Of a stretch of DNA of 11,833 bases, positions 6,542 to 11,833 are shown in pieces. The notes under the pieces are model-generated. The model did no database searches. It had not been told where the DNA came from and worked only from the letters and a program-made list of their open reading frames with translations. The stretch's first letter is position 1. Every line of letters begins with the position of its first letter. The stretch comes from Candidatus Zixiibacteriota bacterium. Its GTDB lineage: Bacteria; Zixibacteria; MSB-5A5; SM1-73. The DNA lies in NCBI GenBank assembly GCA_023127875.1, contig JAGMFA010000063.1, positions 1 to 11,833 of the forward strand, read 5' to 3'. The position numbers were made by a program, and so were the translations under genes.

Positions 6542-6611
6542 GGGCGGGATAAATTCCCGCCCCTATGGGAAAAAAGTTTTTAACTTATAGGGCGGGGCAT
6601 TTAGCCCCGCC
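6542..6611. repeat. Two-hairpin REP-like unit, copy 1
   Basis: Hairpin A has stem GGGCGGGA/TCCCGCCC with loop TAAAT (6542-6562). Hairpin B has stem GGCGGGGC/GCCCCGCC with loop ATTTA (6591-6611). B is close to the reverse complement of A, and CCTAT after A faces ATAGG before B. The 70-bp unit is therefore a large imperfect palindrome with an AT-rich centre (AAAAAGTTTTT). The same design recurs at 6723-6791 in the same orientation. Confidence 0.8.
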
Positions 6612-6640
6612 AATAAGGTCTCCCCACAGTCTCTGTAGTT

Positions 6641-6656
6641 GCCCCATTTATGGGGC
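6641..6656. repeat. Single GC-rich hairpin in the REP cluster
   Basis: GCCCCA (6641-6646) pairs with TGGGGC (6651-6656) around the loop TTTA. It looks like a lone, shortened relative of the hairpins in the neighbouring two-hairpin units. Confidence 0.55.
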
Positions 6657-6672
6657 GGTTTCAGCTCGACCC

Positions 6673-6704
6673 TTCGACAGGCTCAGGATGGTGAGCTCGT
6701 CGAA
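6673..6704. repeat. TTCGAC...GTCGAA palindromic repeat
   Basis: TTCGACAGGCTCA (6673-6685) and TGAGCTCGTCGAA (6692-6704) form a stem with 11 of 13 positions paired and a 6-nt loop GGATGG. This type of intergenic palindrome (CCTTCGACAGGCTCAGG...) is, from memory, widespread in environmental bacterial genomes. It lies between the two copies of the two-hairpin unit. Confidence 0.7.
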
Positions 6705-6722
6705 CCATAAATCGAGACTATT

Positions 6723-6791
6723 GGGCGGGATAAATTCCCGCACCTATGGAAACAATAATTGTTGCTACATAGGGCAGGATTCATCCTGCCC
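6723..6791. repeat. Two-hairpin REP-like unit, copy 2
   Basis: The first 27 bases (6723-6749) match 6542-6568 in 26 positions, including the stem-loop with TAAAT. CCTATG and CATAGG then flank the AT-rich palindromic core AACAATAATTGTT. The second hairpin is GGGCAGGA/TCCTGCCC with a 4-nt loop (6772-6791). Stem sequence differs from copy 1 in this right half while pairing is kept. Confidence 0.8.
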
Positions 6792-6819
6792 TTCGGTCCT
6801 GAGACCTCAGGGTCGAAGG
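6790..6819. repeat. Long hairpin downstream of the flavin reductase gene
   Basis: CCTTCG (6790-6795) pairs with CGAAGG (6814-6819), and CCTGAG (6798-6803) with CTCAGG (6806-6811). Two G-U pairs join the blocks into one nearly continuous 13-14 bp stem. It overlaps the last bases of the two-hairpin unit. It lies 35 bases past the flavin reductase stop and has no U-tract on the minus strand, so a role in 3'-end formation or mRNA protection is possible but unproven. Confidence 0.6.
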
Positions 6820-6853
6820 AAAGGGCATTCAGCCCCATCAATGCGTTACTCTG

Positions 6854-7411
6854 CTATGCGCTTCCATATTCTGCCAAAACTTCAGACACGGCTCGATATT
6901 CATGCGCTTTAGGACAATAGCAGAAGAGTTTCATCTTTCCCGCATCCGGCTCACCCTTCTCATTCAGGTATTCTGAGTCTATATGAGTTGCCACGATCTC
7001 GCCGATGAAAAGATTATGCGAACCCAGGTCCAGTATTTGTCTGACCACACATTCCAAATTCACCGGACATTCCTCGATCAAAGGAGCATTCACCTTAGTG
7101 CCCTTTATGGGAGTAAGCCCACACTCGGCAAATTTATCCGCATCTTTTCCTGAGGTGTTTCCGCAGAAATCGGTTGCTTTGAGCAATCCTCCTCTGGGAA
7201 TGTTGATCACAAATTCTTTTGACTCTTTTATGATGTCAAAAGAATACCGATTCTTTCTTATACTGATTCCCACCATAGGAGGCTCAGAACAAACCACCCC
7301 CACCCAGGCAAGGGTGATGATGTTGGGTCTTTCCCCTTTCTTCTGACAGCTCACCATCACCGCCGGAAGCGGAAACAACATAGTTTGTGGTTCTAACAAC
7401 TTTTTTGGCAT
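6854..7411 (-). CDS. Flavin reductase-like, FMN-binding split-barrel protein
   Basis: The 185-aa product matches the flavin reductase-like domain family, which binds FMN and in characterised members reduces flavin with NAD(P)H or serves as an oxygenase partner. Recognisable parts are the N-terminal strand (VMVSCQKKGERPNIITLAWVGVVCSEPPMVGISIRKNRYSFDIIKES), the FVINIPRGG segment near 67-75, and a central HNLFIGEIVATHID (about 131-144), the usual order for this fold. The length is typical. There is no signal peptide, so it should be cytoplasmic. The ATG has GGAG nine bases upstream. It is a single-gene unit with its own promoter candidate and a leader holding two hairpins. The substrate cannot be told from sequence; no oxygenase or redox partner lies next to it. 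Confidence 0.88.
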   Translation of the reverse strand: MPKKLLEPQTMLFPLPAVMVSCQKKGERPNIITLAWVGVVCSEPPMVGISIRKNRYSFDIIKESKEFVINIPRGGLLKATDFCGNTSGKDADKFAECGLTPIKGTKVNAPLIEECPVNLECVVRQILDLGSHNLFIGEIVATHIDSEYLNEKGEPDAGKMKLFCYCPKAHEYRAVSEVLAEYGSA

Positions 7412-7476
7412 CTTCTGTATCTCCGAAAAACAAGTTTTGGCAGTAGTTACTTTACCACCTTAGGATTTTCAGTCGC

Positions 7477-7498
7477 TGCGGGGGACCCTCACCCCGCA
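7477..7498. repeat. GC-rich hairpin in the flavin reductase leader
   Basis: TGCGGGG (7477-7483) pairs perfectly with CCCCGCA (7492-7498) around an 8-nt loop. It lies between the candidate promoter at 7549-7577 and the gene start at 7411, so it would be part of the leader RNA. The sequence resembles REP-type palindromes of uncultured bacteria rather than a known riboswitch. Confidence 0.6.
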
Positions 7499-7504
7499 AC
7501 ATTT

Positions 7505-7533
7505 ATTTGTAGCTCCTTACCTCCGCTACAAAT
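7505..7533. repeat. 9-bp stem hairpin in the flavin reductase leader
   Basis: ATTTGTAGC (7505-7513) pairs perfectly with GCTACAAAT (7525-7533) around an 11-nt loop. The loop reads GGAGGTAAGGA in the leader RNA and so contains a Shine-Dalgarno-like GGAGG. No reading frame starts right after it. Six bases separate it from the GC-rich hairpin. Confidence 0.65.
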
Positions 7534-7548
7534 GTCTCCAACTGTCAC

Positions 7549-7577
7549 TTAATAGCAAATATTATCCCAAAAAGCAA
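7549..7577 (-). promoter_or_regulatory. Candidate promoter of the flavin reductase gene
   Basis: TTGCTT (7572-7577) and TATTAA (7549-7554) are separated by exactly 17 bases. The surrounding block (7553-7585) matches 28 of 33 bases in the promoter region of the neighbouring peptidase gene (9781-9813), with the same box positions. An A/T-rich stretch upstream (about 7588-7608) could act as an UP element. Conservation between two non-homologous genes makes it more credible than a lone box match. Confidence 0.55.
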
Positions 7578-7633
7578 GTCTGAAATCCTTGAAACTCAAA
7601 AAATTTGTTGCACCCACCTTCTTCATTCTTTGT

Positions 7634-7674
7634 AAAAACAAAGCGGCTCTCCAACAATGAAGAGCCACTTGTTT
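7634..7674 (-). terminator. Intrinsic terminator of the S9 peptidase gene
   Basis: On the minus strand AAACAAGTGGCTCT is followed by a 10-nt loop and AGAGCCGCTTTGTTT, which pair as a 14-bp stem with one G-U pair and one bulge, and then more Ts. It begins 33 bases past the peptidase stop. This is a textbook rho-independent terminator and separates the peptidase from the flavin reductase unit. Confidence 0.85.
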
Positions 7675-7706
7675 TCTCCTTCTCGGCAAATTTAATAAAC
7701 CGAATC

Positions 7707-9644
7707 TTACTCAGATTCCCCTTTAGCTTCCTCATAGCGTCCGCCCAGATGCTTTGCCAGGAACTTTTCTGCGGCGGCATAAAACTTAATACGATTCTCC
7801 GGCTTGGCAAATCCATGACCCTCATCCGGGAAAAGCATATATTCGTAATCGATTCCCTTCTCTTTTAGCGCCTCGACTATTTGTTCGGATTCCGCCTGCG
7901 GAACGCGTGGATCATTGGCACCCTGCGCAATCAACATAGGGATCTTTATCTGGTCCACCTTGAAGAGAGGCGAACGGGATTTTAAGAATTCTTGCTCGGT
8001 TTCGGGGTTGCCGATTCGCTTATACAAAAGCGCCTTCATGGTGGACCAATAAGGAGGAATGGATGTAATCCAGGTGGTAAGGTTGCTGGGACCGACAATA
8101 TCGACCGCACAGCAGAAGAGATCAGGCGTAAAGGTAGCCCCAACCAGAGCGGCATACCCTCCATAAGAACCGCCATAAATAGCAATCTTCTCAGGATCGG
8201 CAATGCCTTTTTCAATCGCCCAGTTAACGCCGTCTACCAGATCATCATGCATTTTTCCACCCCACTCCTTATCGGAGGCATTCACAAAATCCTTTCCATA
8301 TCCGGTAGAACCACGGAAATTCACTTGCAGACAGACGTAACCCCGGTTGGCAAACCATTGGGCTTCAGGATTGTAACCCCAGGTATCGCGATACCAGGGA
8401 CCCCCATGCACGTTCAATACCATAGGCAGGTTAGTTTTACCTTTTCCTGTTGGATAGGTGATGTAACCGTGTATGGTCATTCCATCCCGTGAGGTGAAAG
8501 ATATTGGTTCCAGGGAAGTTAGAGTATAGTTGTTCAAAACCGGTCGGTGGTAGAAAAGGAAAGTCCCTTTCTTAGTTTCCCGATCATAAGCATAATATGA
8601 CACCGGGCCGTTGTCCTTGTCGAACATTACCAACCAAGTATCATCTGCGTCATCCCGGTTGGTAACAAAAAAGTCTCCGTGATCGAGATTTGCTATTGTC
8701 TCGAAATCGCCTTTTATGGACTCATCCAACACCAGCCATTCCTTTCGGGCTTTAGTAAAACTGACCGCCTGGACTTCGTACGTATCTGGATGGATCATAG
8801 CATCGCTGATGTCATATTGCGGATCTTCGGCGATCACTTCGAAATCCTTGGTGGCGATCTCCATCTTTATCAGGCGCCCGGTATTCACGTCACGAGAATC
8901 GAGCAAAACCAGATATTTCCCATCTTTAGAAAAACAAACCGGACCACTGGTCATGGTGTTTTCCGAGTCCCAGGTGATGAACCTGTCCCAGCTTGCCTCC
9001 TCATCTTCCCGGAGCATCAGGTCGAACCCGCCGTCAGGTGTGGCCGCCAAAGCACCAAGCACTTTGAAATTAGCGTCAGTAACCCAACCTATGATATTGC
9101 CCGGGTTCCTGGCAACAAGTTTCAGTTCACTGGATGTTAAGTCAAGGTGATAAACATCGAAAACCTGCGGGTTCTCTTTGTTCATGGATATGAGCAGTTC
9201 ATTGGGAAAATGCTTGTTTCGATCGACAATCTGGACTCGCACATCCTCAAACGGGGTCAAATCTTTGATCTCGTCCGTTTCCAGATTCACCCCATACAGA
9301 CGGAAGTTCTCGTTTCCGCCAACGTCCTGAAGATACATGATGTGTTTGGAGTCTGCGGCCCAGAAATAGATGCGTATTCCGCGGTTGTCATCCTTGGTCA
9401 CCGCTTTGTCATCCTCCGCCCCGATGGTCCTCACCCAGACATTCAATACGTTGTTTACCGGAGCCAGGTAAGCCAGCATGGTCCCGTCCGGCGAAATCTG
9501 GGGGCTGGCTTTTTCCGGGTTTCCAAAAATCACTTCTCTGGGAATGAGCTTGGTCTCAGTAGTCCCACAGGAAGAGATGAAAAGCGCCATTATAGCACAA
9601 AGCGCAAGCGCTCTCCATATCCACATTAACCTTGAGCTTCTCAC
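7707..9644 (-). CDS. S9 family (prolyl oligopeptidase-type) peptidase, lipoprotein
   Basis: This serine peptidase has an N-terminal beta-propeller (about 35-375, with repeats such as SPDGTMLAYL and FSKDGKYLVLL) and a C-terminal alpha/beta-hydrolase domain. The family, which includes acylaminoacyl and dipeptidyl peptidases, cleaves short peptides. The triad is intact: Ser493 in GGSYGGYA, Asp578 in GANDPRVP and His610 in DEGHGF. The oxyanion motif NVHGGPW lies at 411-417. The N-terminus has a basic start, a hydrophobic core and the lipobox ISSC with Cys26, so the mature protein should be lipid-anchored in the periplasm or on the cell surface. At 645 aa the length is normal. The start is GTG (9644) with AGGAGG seven bases upstream. 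A strong promoter candidate lies about 130 bases upstream and a terminator follows, so it is a single-gene unit. Substrate preference cannot be stated. Confidence 0.95.
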   Translation of the reverse strand: MRSSRLMWIWRALALCAIMALFISSCGTTETKLIPREVIFGNPEKASPQISPDGTMLAYLAPVNNVLNVWVRTIGAEDDKAVTKDDNRGIRIYFWAADSKHIMYLQDVGGNENFRLYGVNLETDEIKDLTPFEDVRVQIVDRNKHFPNELLISMNKENPQVFDVYHLDLTSSELKLVARNPGNIIGWVTDANFKVLGALAATPDGGFDLMLREDEEASWDRFITWDSENTMTSGPVCFSKDGKYLVLLDSRDVNTGRLIKMEIATKDFEVIAEDPQYDISDAMIHPDTYEVQAVSFTKARKEWLVLDESIKGDFETIANLDHGDFFVTNRDDADDTWLVMFDKDNGPVSYYAYDRETKKGTFLFYHRPVLNNYTLTSLEPISFTSRDGMTIHGYITYPTGKGKTNLPMVLNVHGGPWYRDTWGYNPEAQWFANRGYVCLQVNFRGSTGYGKDFVNASDKEWGGKMHDDLVDGVNWAIEKGIADPEKIAIYGGSYGGYAALVGATFTPDLFCCAVDIVGPSNLTTWITSIPPYWSTMKALLYKRIGNPETEQEFLKSRSPLFKVDQIKIPMLIAQGANDPRVPQAESEQIVEALKEKGIDYEYMLFPDEGHGFAKPENRIKFYAAAEKFLAKHLGGRYEEAKGESE

Positions 9645-9776
9645 CGTTTTACCTCCTTTGGTTTTAGGTGAATAATTTTTTGTTTCCGTTAGTAAACTTC
9701 GCGCTACAGTCCTTCTTCTTTGGAATCAAACCACTTTTGCGGCTCTCCATATCACCAAGAATATTTGGTTAGTTCT

Positions 9777-9805
9777 TTTATAGCGAATATTATCCGGAAA
9801 GTCAA
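9777..9805 (-). promoter_or_regulatory. Sigma70-type promoter of the S9 peptidase gene
   Basis: TTGACT (9800-9805) and TATAAA (9777-9782) are separated by an ideal 17-base spacer. A/T-rich sequence (AAAAATTTTCAAG on the minus strand) lies just upstream and may act as an UP element. The block is repeated before the flavin reductase gene. The predicted leader is about 125 bases and ends in AGGAGGT ahead of the GTG start. This is the best-looking promoter in the window. Confidence 0.65.
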
Positions 9806-9860
9806 GTCTGAAACTCTTAAATCTTGAAAATTTTTGAGTTGGGTGAAAGAAAAGGAAGAG

Positions 9861-10295
9861 TCTTTTGTCCGGCACAATTCATCCTCAGAGTATTCACCAT
9901 GAACGGACGCCCTTCAGAATAAACTCCCTTGGTGACGCTTTCTGGTATTGGCTATCTTTGTCAAGCCCCCTCCGGAATGCCTGTGTAGATACTAAATACA
10001 AATCAGACATTTCTCCACAAAAAAACATTAGGCAACACCCAAGAGAAAAGATACGAAGCATTCATACGAATAACCACAAAAACCTCATGGGAGTCTCAAC
10101 AAGATGACACCTGTTCAAAAATTAAAGTTGAAACTCAGTCCACCTTAAACAATATTAAAAAAGTCTCTCTTGGGTGTCCGATATGTATCCAGTCATTACA
10201 CTTTTGCGATTTTACTAAGTGAATCTTCCAGCGAAAGAAATAGAAGATGCGCTTTCTTATGTGTAGGAATTCAATCTTATGCCACCACGCTATTT
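9861..10295. other. Gene-free stretch between the MFS and peptidase genes
   Basis: I find no credible gene, tRNA or mobile-element signature here. Short open frames on both strands lack family resemblance and ribosome binding sites. The only clear structure is a perfect 12-bp inverted repeat, ACACCCAAGAGA at 10035-10046 and TCTCTTGGGTGT at 10166-10177. The MFS stop codon is at the right edge. No intrinsic terminator is evident after it, although a run of six Ts on the minus strand follows the inner end of the right-hand repeat arm. Confidence 0.6.
10035..10177. repeat. 12-bp inverted repeat flanking 119 bp
   Basis: ACACCCAAGAGA and its perfect complement enclose 119 AT-rich bases. The flanks do not show a target-site duplication (GGCA on one side, CCGA on the other), so a MITE cannot be claimed. 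The arms could form a long-range stem in an RNA read from either strand. Confidence 0.5.
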
Positions 10296-11666
10296 TCACC
10301 GTACCTTGCCTCTGGCAAGTGAGGCAAATATGCCCCCGAAACAAAGGGCGGTAAAAATGATAAAGGCACACTTAACACTTCTCAAGAAAAGCGGATAATT
10401 TTCGGGTGTAATTTGGACTCTCCCGATGTATAAGGCAAATACCAGCATGGCAATGCCCATGGAAAACATCTGTCCGGTCAGGCGCATGGTTCCGAGCGTA
10501 GCGGCGGCTACTCCATAATATCTTTTCTGAACCGAACTCATGATTGCATTGGTATTGGGAGACGAGAAAAGGGCTAAGCCAAAGCCAATCACAACCAAAC
10601 TGGTGATGACAAATCCCAATCCGGTGTTTTGGCCCAAAAAAGTGAACAGGAAAAGAGCGATCATGGTGAACCCCATACCTATTGAAGCTACTACTCTTGG
10701 TTCGATCTTGTCTGATAGCCTGCCGGCAAGAGGTGAGAAAAAAGCCATCACTACAGGTTGGGCTACTAAAATTGTGCCTGCCTGCTGAGGATCAAGCCCC
10801 TTGGTATACTGCAAATAGAGGCTCAAAAGAAAAGTCACAGCAAACGTGGCTCCATAATTAATCAAAGACGCCAAATTGGAGAAAGCGAAGACTCTGTTAT
10901 TTCTGAATAAGTTCATATCGAAAACCGGACTTTCCTTGCCTATCTCCCATTTAACGAATGCCACAAGCCCCAGCACGCCAATTAAGATCAACCACGCGCC
11001 GGACATGGCTGGTAAAAGAGTGAAACCATACATCATAGCCGGGAGCGAGACTGCATATATTACAGAGCCGGTAAAATCGAACTTCTCTCCTTTTGCCCCA
11101 GCCCATTCCCCTTTCAATTTCCATAGAGTAAAGGCGATGATCAGCAGGCTCAGGGGAACGTTCAAGAAGAAAATACTTCTCCATCCGAGTTGTTGGGTCA
11201 GAAATCCGCCCAAGAAAGGTCCTAAAGAAAGTCCTGAATAAACTGCGGCAACGTTTATTCCCAGAACCTTCCCCCTCTCACTCACAGGAAATACCGAAGT
11301 TAAAATTGCTATTGAGGTGCCAAAAATCATGGCACTTCCGATTCCCTGCAAAACCCGGCAGGAAACTAAAAAGACAGCAGAGGGAGCAATCGCCGAAAAG
11401 AGAGACGAAAGAGCAAAAATAAATATTCCGTAGGTGAAAATCCTCTTTCTTCCATATATATCTGCTATCCGACCAAAGGGGACTAAAAACATTGCCGCGG
11501 ACAGGAGATATGCGGTAGCGACCCATCCTAACAGAACCGCATCCATAGCAAATTCCCTTCCGATGGAGGGAAGCGCAATGTTAACCGAGGAGCCCATGAA
11601 GGGCGTAAGAAAGGAGGTCAGCGTGGCAACAAGTAAAGCAGCTCTTTTGGTGGCAGCGTCATCCAT
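10296..11666 (-). CDS. MFS transporter, EmrB/QacA (DHA2) drug-efflux type
   Basis: This inner-membrane permease belongs to the major facilitator superfamily and probably exports lipophilic compounds by proton antiport. At 456 aa it shows about 14 hydrophobic segments, as in the DHA2 subfamily. Motif A is GRIADIYGRKR (65-75), after TM2. The motif B-like arginine is in RVLQGIGSAM (104-113), and the antiporter motif C is GLSLGPFLGG (145-154). A weaker second motif A-like loop, GRLSDKIEPRVV, opens the C-terminal half. Motif C supports export rather than import. The ATG is preceded by AGGAG at five bases. No membrane-fusion partner (EmrA-like) or TetR/MarR regulator lies beside it, and at least 167 upstream bases are non-coding. 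The substrate is unknown. Confidence 0.93.
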   Translation of the reverse strand: MDDAATKRAALLVATLTSFLTPFMGSSVNIALPSIGREFAMDAVLLGWVATAYLLSAAMFLVPFGRIADIYGRKRIFTYGIFIFALSSLFSAIAPSAVFLVSCRVLQGIGSAMIFGTSIAILTSVFPVSERGKVLGINVAAVYSGLSLGPFLGGFLTQQLGWRSIFFLNVPLSLLIIAFTLWKLKGEWAGAKGEKFDFTGSVIYAVSLPAMMYGFTLLPAMSGAWLILIGVLGLVAFVKWEIGKESPVFDMNLFRNNRVFAFSNLASLINYGATFAVTFLLSLYLQYTKGLDPQQAGTILVAQPVVMAFFSPLAGRLSDKIEPRVVASIGMGFTMIALFLFTFLGQNTGLGFVITSLVVIGFGLALFSSPNTNAIMSSVQKRYYGVAAATLGTMRLTGQMFSMGIAMLVFALYIGRVQITPENYPLFLRSVKCAFIIFTALCFGGIFASLARGKVR

Positions 11667-11705
11667 ATATTCTCCTCATGTCCGGTTTTTCAGTACAGTC
11701 AACTA

Positions 11706-11744
11706 CCCCCGACTGAAAGTCCGCAGGATCCATGGGATCGGGGG
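11706..11744. repeat. Hairpin element, copy 2 (conserved 18-nt loop)
   Basis: CCCCCGA (11706-11712) pairs with TCGGGGG (11738-11744). On the minus strand the loop holds TCCCATGGATCCTGCGGA (11720-11737), matching the loop of the element at 3094-3136 in 16 of 18 bases. The stem sequence is different but still complementary. It lies 40 bases upstream of the MFS start codon, probably in its leader. Confidence 0.65.
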
Positions 11745-11789
11745 CTTGAAATCCCAAATGGGCTGAAGTTAACACACAACCAGTCCTAT

Positions 11790-11809
11790 GGTCAGTTGAC
11801 TCAAATGAG
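11790..11809. repeat. 20-bp quasi-palindromic repeat, copy 2
   Basis: GGTCAGTTGACTCAAATGAG matches the copy at 3141-3160 in 19 of 20 bases. The single change weakens the palindrome. The copy overlaps the end of GTCCTATGG (11783-11791), a 9-mer that also occurs at 3105-3113 beside the other copy. Its AGTTGACT (11794-11801) is also complementary to AGTCAACT at 11697-11704. Confidence 0.65.
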
Positions 11810-11833
11810 ATCCAAATTCGGATTTTCGAAACC

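Noticed and set aside
6542..6791. CRISPR-like array
   Set aside because: There are only two full units plus fragments, with spacing filled by other palindromes, and no cas gene. The unit is internally double-palindromic, as in REP/BIME elements.
6565..6912. Plus-strand open frame of 115 codons across the repeat cluster
   Set aside because: It runs through palindromic repeats into the 3' end of the flavin reductase gene; its sequence is just translated repeat.
8679..9629. Several plus-strand open frames of 144-160 codons opposite the S9 peptidase
   Set aside because: They mirror the codon pattern of the peptidase, overlap each other, and show no recognisable domain.
9817..9951. Minus-strand open stretch of 45 codons that reads like a protein fragment
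   Set aside because: It has no start codon for the first 17 codons, no ribosome binding site and no recognised family, and it overlaps the peptidase promoter block. It could be a gene remnant, but this cannot be supported.
9865..10107. Plus-strand open frame of 80 codons in the gene-free stretch
   Set aside because: It has no ribosome binding site and no recognisable domain, and its composition looks like translated non-coding DNA.
10135..10371. Minus-strand open frame of 78 codons at the MFS 3' end
   Set aside because: It begins inside the MFS gene in another frame, has no ribosome binding site, and its aromatic- and Arg-rich content is unlike a real domain.

Overview
The window is about 45% GC by eye and carries ten protein-coding genes, all on the minus strand, with no support for any plus-strand gene, rRNA, tRNA, CRISPR array or insertion sequence. 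It looks like the chromosome of an uncultured Gram-negative bacterium. The evidence is a lipoprotein signal on an exported peptidase, an RNase E/G-type ribonuclease, a YajC translocon subunit, and an Fmt whose core wording (VVAFRILPEVV, then [20 protein letters not shown]) resembles the Bacteroidetes/FCB type. A candidate phylum of the FCB group, such as Zixibacteria, would fit, but this is inference from remembered family resemblance and not a placement.

Layout, in the direction of transcription (right to left). (1) An MFS drug-efflux-type permease (10296-11666). (2) A 651-bp stretch without a gene, holding a 12-bp inverted repeat and, at its left end, a strong-looking sigma70 promoter. (3) A lipoprotein S9 prolyl-oligopeptidase-family peptidase (7707-9644), closed by a clear intrinsic terminator. 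(4) A flavin-reductase-like protein (6854-7411), behind a promoter block that closely copies the peptidase promoter and a leader with two hairpins. (5) A 418-bp gap packed with REP-like palindromes in a repeated two-hairpin design. (6) A housekeeping run tgt-yajC-def-fmt. (7) A 377-bp gap with a hairpin, a quasi-palindromic 20-mer, a tandem duplication and a candidate promoter with a palindrome in its spacer. (8) DUF116-rng-rplU, ending at the left edge with another set of palindromes.

The core genes belong to translation and RNA metabolism. Tgt makes queuosine-type tRNA wobble bases, Fmt formylates initiator tRNA, Def removes the formyl group from new proteins, RNase G processes rRNA and mRNA, and L21 is a 50S protein. 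YajC links the run to protein export. The three genes on the right (efflux, exported peptidase, flavin reductase) appear to be separate single-gene units.

No new multi-gene system is apparent. The more unusual material is intergenic: a hairpin with a conserved 18-nt loop and different, self-complementary stems at two loci 8.6 kb apart, with a shared 20-bp quasi-palindrome near both copies; a duplicated promoter block on either side of the peptidase gene; and the two-copy, two-hairpin REP unit upstream of tgt.
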